Assembly (NCBI GenBank): GCA_950106755.1
Contig: CATNNA010000001.1
Span: 1,674,001 to 1,738,000, forward strand
DNA from: Climacium dendroides
Taxonomy: Eukaryota > Streptophyta > Bryopsida > Hypnales > Climaciaceae
DNA: 64,000 nucleotides
Direction of reading: 5' to 3'
The notes under the pieces are model-generated. The model made no database searches. It was not told the origin of the DNA and worked only from the letters and a program-made list of their open reading frames with translations. Shown piece by piece: positions 52,266-64,000 of this stretch. Position numbers and translations under genes: made by a program. Numbering within the stretch: the first letter of the stretch is position 1; every line of letters starts with the position of its first letter.

Positions 52266-53849
52266 AACCAATAAATTATATGGGTTTGACGTGCAAGCAT
52301 GTCCAAAAACGTAACACACAAGTTGCAAATGTTCAAAATAATTAGGATTCATGGAAAAACTTAATTTTAAGACAACCCTATTGCTTTCCGACACTTTCTT
52401 CTTCATGTGAAATGGATTTCAAAACAAATACTGTAAAAATCATGTTGTATTCAATAGAATCCAAACCAATAAATTATATGGGTTTGACGTGCAAGCATGT
52501 CCAAAAACGTAACACACAAGTTGCAAATGTTCAAAATAATTAGGATTCATGGAAAAACTTAATTTTAAGACAACCCTATTGCTTTCCGACACTCTCTTCT
52601 TCATGTGAAATGGATTTGAAAACAAATACTGTAAAAATCATGCTGTATTCAATAGAATCCAAACCAATAAATTATATGGGTTTGACGTGCAAGCATGTCC
52701 AAAAACGTAACACACAAGTTGCAAATGTTCAAAATAATTAGGATTCATGGAAAAACTTCATTTTAAGACAACCCTATTGCTTTCCTACACTCTCTTCTTC
52801 ATTTAAAATGGATTTCAAAACAAATACTGTAAAAATCATGCTGTATTGAAGAGAACCGAAACCAATAAATTATATGGGTTTGACGTGCAAGCATGTCCAG
52901 AAACGTAACACACAAGTTGCAAATGTTCAAAATAATTAGGATTCATGGAAAAACTTAATTTTAAGACAACCCTATTGCTTTCCGACACTTTCTTCTTCAT
53001 GTGAAATGGATTTCAAAACAAATACTGTAAAAATCATGTTGTATTCAATAGAATCCAAACCAATAAATTATATGGGTTTGACGTGCAAGCATGTCCAAAA
53101 ACGTAACACACAAGTTGCAAATGTTCAAAATAATTAGGATTCATGGAAAAACTTCATTTTAAGACAACCCTATTGCTTTCCGACACTCTCTTCTTCATGT
53201 GAAATGGATTTCAAAACAAATACTGTAAAAATCATGCTGTATTCAATAGATTCCAAACCAATAAATTATATGGGTTTGACGTGCAAGCATGTCCAAAAAC
53301 GTAACACACAAGTTGCAAATGTTCAAAATAATTAGGATTCATGGAAAAACTTAATTTTAAGACAACCCTATTGCTTTCCGACACTCTCTTCTTCATGTGA
53401 AATGGATTTCAAAACAAATACTGTAAAAATCATGCTGTATTCAATAGAATCCAAACCAATAAATTATATGGGTTTGACGTGCAAGCATGTCCAAAAACGT
53501 AACACACAAGTTGCAAATGTTCAAAATAATTAGGATTCATGGAAAAACTTAATTTTAAGACAACCCTATTGCTTTCCTACACTCTCTTCTTCATTTAAAA
53601 TGGATTTCAAAACAAATACTGTAAAAATCATGCAGTATTGAAGAGAACCCAAACCAATAAATTATATGGGTTTGACGTGCAAGCATGTCCAAAAACGTAA
53701 CACACAAGTTGCAAATGTTCAAAATAATTAGGATTCATGGAAAAACTTAATTTTAAGACAACCCTATTGCTTTCCGACACTTTCTTCTTCATGTGAAATG
53801 GATTTCAAAACAAATACTGTAAAAATCATGTTGTATTCAATAGAATCCA
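52266..53849. repeat. 8-mer HOR (1584 bp), copy 3
   Basis: All eight units match copies 1 and 2 in order and diagnostic bases. Confidence 0.93.
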
Positions 53850-55433
53850 AACCAATAAATTATATGGGTTTGACGTGCAAGCATGTCCAAAAACGTAACA
53901 CACAAGTTGCAAATGTTCAAAATAATTAGGATTCATGGAAAAACTTAATTTTAAGACAACCCTATTGCTTTCCGACACTTTCTTCTTCATGTGAAATGGA
54001 TTTCAAAACAAATACTGTAAAAATCATGTTGTATTCAATAGAATCCAAACCAATAAATTATATGGGTTTGACGTGCAAGCATGTCCAAAAACGTAACACA
54101 CAAGTTGCAAATGTTCAAAATAATTAGGATTCATGGAAAAACTTAATTTTAAGACAACCCTATTGCTTTCCGACACTCTCTTCTTCATGTGAAATGGATT
54201 TGAAAACAAATACTGTAAAAATCATGCTGTATTCAATAGAATCCAAACCAATAAATTATATGGGTTTGACGTGCAAGCATGTCCAAAAACGTAACACACA
54301 AGTTGCAAATGTTCAAAATAATTAGGATTCATGGAAAAACTTCATTTTAAGACAACCCTATTGCTTTCCTACACTCTCTTCTTCATTTAAAATGGATTTC
54401 AAAACAAATACTGTAAAAATCATGCTGTATTGAAGAGAACCGAAACCAATAAATTATATGGGTTTGACGTGCAAGCATGTCCAGAAACGTAACACACAAG
54501 TTGCAAATGTTCAAAATAATTAGGATTCATGGAAAAACTTAATTTTAAGACAACCCTATTGCTTTCCGACACTTTCTTCTTCATGTGAAATGGATTTCAA
54601 AACAAATACTGTAAAAATCATGTTGTATTCAATAGAATCCAAACCAATAAATTATATGGGTTTGACGTGCAAGCATGTCCAAAAACGTAACACACAAGTT
54701 GCAAATGTTCAAAATAATTAGGATTCATGGAAAAACTTAATTTTAAGACAACCCTATTGCTTTCCGACACTCTCTTCTTCATGTGAAATGGATTTCAAAA
54801 CAAATACTGTAAAAATCATGCTGTATTCAATAGATTCCAAACCAATAAATTATATGGGTTTGACGTGCAAGCATGTCCAAAAACGTAACACACAAGTTGC
54901 AAATGTTCAAAATAATTAGGATTCATGGAAAAACTTAATTTTAAGACAACCCTATTGCTTTCCGACACTCTCTTCTTCATGTGAAATGGATTTCAAAACA
55001 AATACTGTAAAAATCATGCTGTATTCAATAGAATCCAAACCAATAAATTATATGGGTTTGACGTGCAAGCATGTCCAAAAACGTAACACACAAGTTGCAA
55101 ATGTTCAAAATAATTAGGATTCATGGAAAAACTTAATTTTAAGACAACCCTATTGCTTTCCTACACTCTCTTCTTCATTTAAAATGGATTTCAAAACAAA
55201 TACTGTAAAAATCATGCAGTATTGAAGAGAACCCAAACCAATAAATTATATGGGTTTGACGTGCAAGCATGTCCAAAAACGTAACACACAAGTTGCAAAT
55301 GTTCAAAATAATTAGGATTCATGGAAAAACTTAATTTTAAGACAACCCTATTGCTTTCCGACACTTTCTTCTTCATGTGAAATGGATTTCAAAACAAATA
55401 CTGTAAAAATCATGTTGTATTCAATAGAATCCA
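53850..55433. repeat. 8-mer HOR (1584 bp), copy 4
   Basis: Same order. Unit 5 (54642-54839) has CTTAATTTTAAG where copies 1-3 have CTTCATTTTAAG; this is the only difference noticed. Confidence 0.93.
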
Positions 55434-58007
55434 AACCAATAAATTATATGGGTTTGACGTGCAAGCATGTCCAAAAACGTAACACACAAGTTGCAAATGT
55501 TCAAAATAATTAGGATTCATGGAAAAACTTAATTTTAAGACAACCCTATTGCTTTCCGACACTTTCTTCTTCATGTGAAATGGATTTCAAAACAAATACT
55601 GTAAAAATCATGTTGTATTCAATAGAATCCAAACCAATAAATTATATGGGTTTGACGTGCAAGCATGTCCAAAAACGTAACACACAAGTTGCAAATGTTC
55701 AAAATAATTAGGATTCATGGAAAAACTTAATTTTAAGACAACCCTATCGCTTTCCGACACTCTCTTCTTCATTTGAAATGGATTTCAAAACAAATACTGT
55801 AAAAATCATGCTGTATTCAATAGAATCCAAACCAATAAATTATATGGGTTTGACGTGCAAGCATGTCCAAAAACGTAACACACAAGTTGCAAATGTTCAA
55901 AATAATTAGGATTCATGGAAAAACTTAATTTTAAGACAACCCTATTGCTTTCCGACACTTTCTTCTTCATGTGAAATGGATTTCAAAACAAATACTGTAA
56001 AAATCATGCTGTATTGAAGAGAACCCAAACCAATAAATTATATGGGTTTGACGTGCAAGCATGTCCAAAAACGTAACACACAAGTTGCAAATGTTCAAAA
56101 TAATTAGGATTCATGGAAAAACTTAATTTTAAGACAACCCTATTGCTTTCCGACACTCTCTTCTTCATTTAAAATGGATTTCAAAACAAATACTGTAAAA
56201 ATCATGCTGTATTGAAGAGAACCCAAACCAATAAATTATATGGGTTTGACGTGCAAGCATGTCCAAAAACGTAACACACAAGTTGCAAATGTTCAAAATA
56301 ATTAGGATTCATGGAAAAACTTAATTTTAAGACAACCCTATTGCTTTCCTACACTCTCTTCTTCATTTAAAATGGATTTCAAAACAAATACTGTAAAAAT
56401 CATGCTGTATTGAAGAGAACCGAAACCAATAAATTATATGGGTTTGACGTGCAAGCATGTCCAGAAACGTAACACACAAGTTGCAAATGTTCAAAATAAT
56501 TAGGATTCATGGAAAAACTTAATTTTAAGACAACCCTATTGCTTTCCGACACTTTCTTCTTCATGTGAAATGGATTTCAAAACAAATACTGTAAAAATCA
56601 TGTTGTATTCAATAGAATCCAAACCAATAAATTATATGGGTTTGACGTGCAAGCATGTCCAAAAACGTAACACACAAGTTGCAAATGTTCAAAATAATTA
56701 GGATTCATGGAAAAACTTCATTTTAAGACAACCCTATTGCTTTCCGACACTCTCTTCTTCATGTGAAATGGATTTCAAAACAAATACTGTAAAAATCATG
56801 CTGTATTCAATAGATTCCAAACCAATAAATTATATGGGTTTGACGTGCAAGCATGTCCAAAAACGTAACACACAAGTTGCAAATGTTCAAAATAATTAGG
56901 ATTCATGGAAAAACTTAATTTTAAGACAACCCTATTGCTTTCCGACACTCTCTTCTTCATGTGAAATGGATTTCAAAACAAATACTGTAAAAATCATGCT
57001 GTATTCAATAGAATCCAAACCAATAAATTATATGGGTTTGACGTGCAAGCATGTCCAAAAACGTAACACACAAGTTGCAAATGTTCAAAATAATTAGGAT
57101 TCATGGAAAAACTTAATTTTAAGACAACCCTATTGCTTTCCTACACTCTCTTCTTCATTTAAAATGGATTTCAAAACAAATACTGTAAAAATCATGCAGT
57201 ATTGAAGAGAACCCAAACCAATAAATTATATGGGTTTGACGTGCAAGCATGTCCAAAAACGTAACACACAAGTTGCAAATGTTCAAAATAATTAGGATTC
57301 ATGGAAAAACTTAATTTTAAGACAACCCTATTGCTTTCCGACACTTTCTTCTTCATGTGAAATGGATTTCAAAACAAATACTGTAAAAATCATGTTGTAT
57401 TCAATAGAATCCAAACCAATAAATTATATGGGTTTGACGTGCAAGCATGTCCAAAAACGTAACACACAAGTTGCAAATGTTCAAAATAATTAGGATTCAT
57501 GGAAAAACTTAATTTTAAGACAACCCTATCGCTTTCCGACACTCTCTTCTTCATTTGAAATGGATTTCAAAACAAATACTGTAAAAATCATGCTGTATTC
57601 AATAGAATCCAAACCAATAAATTATATGGGTTTGACGTGCAAGCATGTCCAAAAACGTAACACACAAGTTGCAAATGTTCAAAATAATTAGGATTCATGG
57701 AAAAACTTAATTTTAAGACAACCCTATTGCTTTCCGACACTTTCTTCTTCATGTGAAATGGATTTCAAAACAAATACTGTAAAAATCATGCTGTATTGAA
57801 GAGAACCCAAACCAATAAATTATATGGGTTTGACGTGCAAGCATGTCCAAAAACGTAACACACAAGTTGCAAATGTTCAAAATAATTAGGATTCATGGAA
57901 AAACTTAATTTTAAGACAACCCTATTGCTTTCCGACACTCTCTTCTTCATTTAAAATGGATTTCAAAACAAATACTGTAAAAATCATGCTGTATTGAAGA
58001 GACGCCA
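55434..58007. repeat. Rearranged derivative of the 8-mer HOR
   Basis: Unit 1 (55434) is followed not by the TTTGAAAAC unit but by three monomers (CCCTATCGC; GAAGAGAACCC; ATTTAAAAT with GAAGAGAACCC). The order then resumes at units 3-8 (56226-57413), and the CCCTATCGC monomer reappears at 57414, 1782 bp later. The inserted trio resembles 39793-40386 and 36823-37416. Confidence 0.8.
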
Positions 58008-60383
58008 AACCAATAAATTATATGGGTTTGACGTGCAAGCATGTCCAAAAACGTAACACACAAGTTGCAAATGTTCAAAATAATTAGGATTCATGGAAAA
58101 ACTTAATTTTAAGACAACCCTATTGCTTTCCGACACTTTCTTCTTCATGTGAAATGGATTTCAAAACAAATACTGTAAAAATCATGTTGTATTTAATAGA
58201 ATCCAAACCAATAAATTATATGGGTTTGACGTGCAAGCATGTCCAAAAACGTAACACACAAGTTGCAAATGTTCAAAATAATTAGGATTCATGGAAAAAC
58301 TTAATTTTAAGACAACCCTATTGCTTTCCGACACTCTCTTCTTCATGTGAAATGGATTTGAAAACAAATACTGTAAAAATCATGCTGTATTCAATAGAAT
58401 CCAAACCAATAAATTATATGGGTTTGACGTGCAAGCATGTCCAAAAACGTAACACACAAGTTGCAAATGTTCAAAATAATTAGGATTCATGGAAAAACTT
58501 CATTTTAAGACAACCCTATTGCTTTCCTACACTCTCTTCTTCATTTAAAATGGATTTCAAAACAAATACTGTAAAAATCATGCTGTATTGAAGAGAACCG
58601 AAACCAATAAATTATATGGGTTTGACGTGCAAGCATGTCCAAAAACGTAACACACAAGTTGCAAATGTTCAAAATAATTAGGATTCATGGAAAAACTTAA
58701 TTTTAAGACAACCCTATTGCTTTCCGACACTTTCTTCTTCATGTGAAATGGATTTCAAAACAAATACTGTAAAAATCATGTTGTATTCAATAGAATCCAA
58801 ACCAATAAATTATATGGGTTTGACGTGCAAGCATGTCCAAAAACGTAACACACAAGTTGCAAATGTTCAAAATAATTAGGATTCATGGAAAAACTTCATT
58901 TTAAGACAACCCTATTGCTTTCCGACACTCTCTTCTTCATGTGAAATGGATTTCAAAACAAATACTGTAAAAATCATGCTGTATTCAATAGAATCCAAAC
59001 CAATAAATTATATGGGTTTGACGTGCAAGCATGTCCAAAAACGTAACACACAAGTTGCAAATGTTCAAAATAATTAGGATTCATGGAAAAACTTAATTTT
59101 AAGACAACGCTATTGCTTTCCGACACTCTCTTCTTCATGTGAAATGGATTTCAAAACAAATACTGTAAAAATCATGCTGTATTCAATAGAATCCAAACCA
59201 ATAAATTATATGGGTTTGACGTGCAAGCATGTCCAAAAACGTAACACACAAGTTGCAAATGTTCAAAATAATTAGGATTCATGGAAAAACTTAATTTTAA
59301 GACAACCCTATTGCTTTCCGACACTCTCTTCTTCATTTGAAATGGATTTGAAAACAAATACTGTAAAAATCATGCTGTATTCAATAGAATCCAAACCAAT
59401 AAATTATATGGGTTTGACGTGCAAGCATGTCCAAAAACATAACACACAAGTTGCAAATGTTCAAAATAATTAGGATTCATGGAAAAACTTAATTTTAAGA
59501 CAACCCTATTGCTTTCCGACACTTTCTTCTTCATGTGAAATGGATTTCAAAACAAATACTGTAAAAATCATGCTGTATTGAAGAGAACCCAAACCAATAA
59601 ATTATATGGGTTTGACGTGCAAGCATGTCCAAAAACGTAACACACAAGTTGCAAATGTTCAAAATAATTAGGATTCATGGAAAAACTTAATTTTAAGACA
59701 ACCCTATTGCTTTCCGACACTCTCTTCTTCATTTGAAATGGATTTCAAAACAAATACTGTAAAAATCATGCTGTATTGAAGAGACGCCAAACCAATAAAT
59801 TATATGGGTTTGACGTGCAAGCATGTCCAAAAACGTAACACACAAGTTGCAAATGTTCAAAATAATTAGGATTCATGGAAAAACTTAATTTTAAGACAAC
59901 CCTATTGCTTTCCGACACTCTCTTCTTCATTTGAAATGGATTTGAAAACAAATACTGTAAAAATCATGCTGTATTCAATAGAATCCAAACCAATAAATTA
60001 TATGGGTTTGACGTGCAAGCATGTCCAAAAACATAACACACAAGTTGCAAATGTTCAAAATAATTAGGATTCATGGAAAAACTTAATTTTAAGACAACCC
60101 TATTGCTTTCCGACACTTTCTTCTTCATGTGAAATGGATTTCAAAACAAATACTGTAAAAATCATGCTGTATTGAAGAGAACCCAAACCAATAAATTATA
60201 TGGGTTTGACGTGCAAGCATGTCCAAAAACGTAACACACAAGTTGCAAATGTTCAAAATAATTAGGATTCATGGAAAAACTTAATTTTAAGACAACCCTA
60301 TTGCTTTCCGACACTCTCTTCTTCATTTGAAATGGATTTCAAAACAAATACTGTAAAAATCATGCTGTATTGAAGAGACGCCA
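58008..60383. repeat. 12-monomer unit (2376 bp), first copy
   Basis: The first six monomers (CATGTTG, TTTGAAAAC, GAACCGAAACC, CATGTTG, CTTCATTTTAAG, CAACGCT) recur at 60384-61571, 2376 bp on. The first carries a private TATTTAATAG. The remaining six are the 594-bp trimer repeated twice. Confidence 0.82.
59196..60383. repeat. 3-mer (594 bp) tandem duplication, two copies
   Basis: TTTGAAAAC; AACATAAC with GAAGAGAACCC; ATTTG with GAAGAGACGCC occurs at 59196-59789 and again at 59790-60383. The AACATAAC change, loss of the second CpG, is at 59438 and 60032. Confidence 0.85.
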
Positions 60384-62561
60384 AACCAATAAATTATATG
60401 GGTTTGACGTGCAAGCATGTCCAAAAACGTAACACACAAGTTGCAAATGTTCAAAATAATTAGGATTCATGGAAAAACTTAATTTTAAGACAACCCTATT
60501 GCTTTCCGACACTTTCTTCTTCATGTGAAATGGATTTCAAAACAAATACTGTAAAAATCATGTTGTATTCAATAGAATCCAAACCAATAAATTATATGGG
60601 TTTGACGTGCAAGCATGTCCAAAAACGTAACACACAAGTTGCAAATGTTCAAAATAATTAGGATTCATGGAAAAACTTAATTTTAAGACAACCCTATTGC
60701 TTTCCGACACTCTCTTCTTCATGTGAAATGGATTTGAAAACAAATACTGTAAAAATCATGCTGTATTCAATAGAATCCAAACCAATAAATTATATGGGTT
60801 TGACGTGCAAGCATGTCCAAAAACGTAACACACAAGTTGCAAATGTTCAAAATAATTAGGATTCATGGAAAAACTTCATTTTAAGACAACCCTATTGCTT
60901 TCCTACACTCTCTTCTTCATTTAAAATGGATTTCAAAACAAATACTGTAAAAATCATGCTGTATTGAAGAGAACCGAAACCAATAAATTATATGGGTTTG
61001 ACGTGCAAGCATGTCCAAAAACGTAACACACAAGTTGCAAATGTTCAAAATAATTAGGATTCATGGAAAAACTTAATTTTAAGACAACCCTATTGCTTTC
61101 CGACACTTTCTTCTTCATGTGAAATGGATTTCAAAACAAATACTGTAAAAATCATGTTGTATTCAATAGAATCCAAACCAATAAATTATATGGGTTTGAC
61201 GTGCAAGCATGTCCAAAAACGTAACACACAAGTTGCAAATGTTCAAAATAATTAGGATTCATGGAAAAACTTCATTTTAAGACAACCCTATTGCTTTCCG
61301 ACACTCTCTTCTTCATGTGAAATGGATTTCAAAACAAATACTGTAAAAATCATGCTGTATTCAATAGAATCCAAACCAATAAATTATATGGGTTTGACGT
61401 GCAAGCATGTCCAAAAACGTAACACACAAGTTGCAAATGTTCAAAATAATTAGGATTCATGGAAAAACTTAATTTTAAGACAACGCTATTGCTTTCCGAC
61501 ACTCTCTTCTTCATGTGAAATGGATTTCAAAACAATTACTGTAAAAATCATGCTGTATTCAATAGAATCCAAACCAATAAATTATATGGGTTTGACGTGC
61601 AAGCATGTCCAAAAACGTAACACACAAGTTGCAAATGTTCAAAATAATTAGGATTCATGGAAAAACTTAATTTTAAGACAACCCTATTGCTTTCCGACAG
61701 TCTCTTCTTCATTTGAAATGGATTTCAAAACAAATACTGTAAAAATCATGCTGTATTCAATAGAATCCAAACCAATAAATTATATGGGTTTGACGTGCAA
61801 GCATGTCCAAAAACGTAACACACAAGTTGCAAATGTTCAAAATAATTAGGATTCATGGAAAAACTTAATTTTAAGACAACCCTATTGCTTTCCGACACTC
61901 TCTTCTTCATTTGAAATGGATTTCAAAACAAATTCTCTAAAAATCATGCTGTATTCAATAGAATCCAAACCAATAAATTATATGGGTTTGACGTGCAAGC
62001 ATGTCCAAAAACGTAACACACAAGTTGCAAATGTTCAAAATAATTAGAATTCATGGAAAAACTTAATTTTAAGACAACCCTATTGCTTTCCGACACTTTC
62101 TTCTTCATTTGAAATGGATTTGAAAACAAATACTGTAAAAATCATGCTGTATTCAATAGAATCCAAACCAATAAATTATATGGGTTTGACGTGCAAGCAT
62201 GTCCAAAAACGTAACACACAAGTTGCAAATGTTCAAAATAATTAGGATTCATGGAAAAACTTAATTTTAAGACAACCCTATTGCTTTCCGACACTTTCTT
62301 CTTCATTTGAAATGGATTTGAAAACAAATACTGTAAAAATCATGCTGTATTCAATAGAATCCAAACCAATAAATTATATGGGTTTGACGTGCAAGCATGT
62401 CCAAAAACGTAACACACAAGTTGCAAATGTTCAAAATAATTAGGATTCATGGAAAAACTTCATTTGAAGACAACCCTATTGCTTTCCTACACTGTCTTCT
62501 TCATTTGAAATGGATTTCAAAACAAATTCTCTAAAAATCATGCTGTATTTAATAGAACCCA
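60384..62561. repeat. Eleven-monomer block shared with 40585-42762, right copy
   Basis: Same monomer order as the left copy 19.8 kb away. Differences: ACAATTACT near 61535, CGACAGTCTC near 61697, and a last monomer (62364) that already carries the divergent TTTCCTACACTGTC and TTTAATAG forms. Confidence 0.78.
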
Positions 62562-63353
62562 AACCAATGAATTATATGGGTTTGACGTGCAAGCAAGTCC
62601 AAAAACGTAACACACAAGTTGCAAATGTTCAAAATAATTCCGATTCATGGAAAAACTTCATTTGAAGACAACCCTATTGCTTTCCTACACTGTCTTCTTC
62701 ATTTGAAATGGATTTCAAAACAAATTCTCTAAAAATCATGCTGTATTTAATAGAACCCAAACCAATGAATTATATGGGTTTGACGTGCAAGCATGTCCAA
62801 AAACGTAACACACAAGTTGCAAATCTTCAAGATAATTGGGATTCATGGAAAAACTTTATTTGAAGACAACCCTATTGCTTTCCTACACTGTCTTCTTCAT
62901 TTGAAATGGATTTCAAAACAAATTCTCTAAAAATCATGCTGTATTTAATAGAACCCAAACCAATGAATTATATGGGTTTGACGTGCAAGCAAGTCCAAAA
63001 ACGTAACACACAAGTTGCAAATTTTCAAAATAATTAGGATTCATGGGAAAACTTCATTTGAAGACAACCCTATTGCTTTCCTACACTGTCTTCTTCATTT
63101 GAAATGGATTTCAAAACAAATACTGTAAAAATCATGCTGTATTCAATAGAATCCAAACCAATAAATTATATGGGTTTGACGTGGAAGCATGTCCAAAAAC
63201 GTAACACACAAGTTGCAAATGTTCAAAATAATTAGGATTCATGGAAAAACTTAATTTTAAGACAACCCTATTGCTTTCCGACACTTTCTTCTTCATTTGA
63301 AATGGATTTCAAAACAAATTCTCTAAAAATCATGCTGTATTCAATAGAATCGA
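61968..63353. repeat. 7-mer unit (1386 bp) containing the divergent block
   Basis: ATTAGAATTC/TTTGAAAAC, TTTGAAAAC, then the divergent monomers recur from 63354 at an offset of exactly 1386 bp. The second copy is cut by the window end, so it is unknown whether this is a local duplication or the start of another HOR. Confidence 0.75.
62364..63155. repeat. Divergent monomer subfamily block
   Basis: Four monomers carry a linked set of changes: TTTCCTACACTGTC, CATTTGAAG, AATTCTCT, TTTAATAGAACCC and CAATGAATTA, plus scattered private changes (GCAAGTCC, AATTCCGATTC, AAGATAATTGGG, CATGGGAAAAC). The first monomer is canonical at its left end and the fourth returns to canonical sequence after about 63090, so both edges are within monomers. 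Confidence 0.85.
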
Positions 63354-63749
63354 AACCAATAAATTATATGGGTTTGACGTGCAAGCATGTCCAAAAACGT
63401 AACACACAAGTTGCAAATGTTCAAAATAATTAGAATTCATGGAAAAACTTAATTTTAAGACAACCCTATTGCTTTCCGACACTTTCTTCTTCATTTGAAA
63501 TGGATTTGAAAACAAATACTGTAAAAATCATGCTGTATTCAATAGAATCCAAACCAATAAATTATATGGGTTTGACGTGCAAGCATGTCCAAAAACGTAA
63601 CACACAAGTTGCAAATGTTCAAAATAATTAGGATTCATGGAAAAACTTAATTTTAAGACAACCCTATTGCTTTCCGACACTTTCTTCTTCATTTGAAATG
63701 GATTTGAAAACAAATACTGTAAAAATCATGCTGTATTCAATAGAATCCA

Positions 63750-64000
63750 AACCAATAAATTATATGGGTTTGACGTGCAAGCATGTCCAAAAACGTAACA
63801 CACAAGTTGCAAATGTTCAAAATAATTAGGATTCATGGAAAAACTTCATTTGAAGACAACCCTATTGCTTTCCTACACTGTCTTCTTCATTTGAAATGGA
63901 TTTCAAAACAAATTCTCTAAAAATCATGCTGTATTTAATAGAACCCAAACCAATGAATTATATGGGTTTGACGTGCAAGCAAGTCCAAAAACGTAACACA
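63750..64000. repeat. Second copy of the divergent monomers, truncated by window edge
   Basis: The monomer 63750-63947 carries CATTTGAAG, TTTCCTACACTGTC, AATTCTCT and TTTAATAG. The last 53 bp show CAATGAATTA and GCAAGTCC, as at 62562. The array clearly continues beyond the window. Confidence 0.9.

Larger units (their letters stand above)
1..64000. repeat. Uninterrupted 198-bp satellite array (323 full monomers plus a partial one)
   Basis: The motif AACCAATAAA recurs every 198 bp from base 1 to the end, always in the same orientation. Monomer starts follow 1, 199, 397 and so on, slipping by one base at only seven 197-bp monomers, so the last full monomer is 63750-63947. The common monomer has about 62 G/C of 198 (31%). 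Adjacent monomers differ at a handful of sites, so they look roughly 95-98% identical by eye. No foreign insertion, inversion, gene, RNA gene or telomere motif is seen. Known biology: arrays like this form centromeric or pericentromeric heterochromatin in plants and animals. Inference: a plant is likely from length and A/T content, but the family is not recognised. Confidence 0.98.

Noticed and set aside
1..64000. CRISPR array or other prokaryotic repeat system
   Set aside because: The repeats are contiguous with no unique spacers, the unit is 198 bp, and no associated genes are present.
1..64000. CENP-B box-like motif
   Set aside because: The motif needs a TTCG and a CGGG core at fixed spacing; no CGGG is seen in the monomer variants on either strand.
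1..64000. Telomere-type repeats
   Set aside because: ATTAGGATTC and TTTTTAGAC look faintly similar to TTTAGGG but are single occurrences per monomer and never tandem.
1..64000. Retrotransposon fragments or LTRs in the array
   Set aside because: No stretch departs from the monomer consensus beyond scattered substitutions, and no target-site duplication or polyA insert is visible.
1..64000. Match to a named centromeric satellite such as the Arabidopsis 178-bp repeat or human alpha satellite
   Set aside because: Monomer length and sequence do not resemble those I know; without a database search no family name is justified.

Overview
The whole 64-kb window is one uninterrupted head-to-tail satellite DNA array. 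It holds 323 complete copies of a 198-bp monomer (starting at base 1 with AACCAATAAA, about 31% G+C in the common form) plus the first 53 bp of a 324th copy (63948-64000). There are no inversions, no transposon insertions, no rRNA or tRNA genes, no telomere repeats and no believable protein gene. By my reading seven monomers are 197 bp and the rest are 198 bp. Nearly all other variation is single-base substitution at about 20 recurrent diagnostic sites. Such an array points to a eukaryotic chromosome, most plausibly centromeric or pericentromeric heterochromatin. Monomer length and A/T-richness fit plant satellites, but I do not recognise the family and cannot name the species.

The information lies in the order of monomer variants (higher-order repeats, HORs). 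(1) 1-15.2 kb: a cassette recurring every 12 or 13 monomers, marked by a one-base-deleted monomer, with a 5739-bp tandem duplication whose junction monomer (10491-10688) is visible. (2) 14.4-21 kb: transitional region with 396-bp dimers and a 13-monomer duplication. (3) 20983-31080: 9-monomer HOR (1782 bp), one partial and five full copies. (4) 31873-34248: two copies of a 6-monomer HOR (1188 bp). (5) 34.2-49.1 kb: mosaic of duplicated blocks at offsets of 1980, 2970 and 11286-11879 bp. (6) 49098-55433: four almost identical copies of an 8-monomer HOR (1584 bp). (7) 55.4-62.4 kb: rearranged derivatives, including a 12-monomer and a 3-monomer duplication and a block shared with 40.6-42.8 kb about 19.8 kb away. 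(8) 62364-64000: the most divergent monomers.

There are no genes working together. The pattern is that of repeated unequal exchange and gene conversion. Possibly functional features inside the monomer are two short dyad symmetries (monomer positions 95-106 and 141-158), three CpG sites, two ACGT cores and several A-tracts. The 61-codon minus-strand reading frames seen in some monomers are by-products of a 198-bp (3 x 66) monomer and use a TTG or internal ATG start; I do not annotate them as genes.
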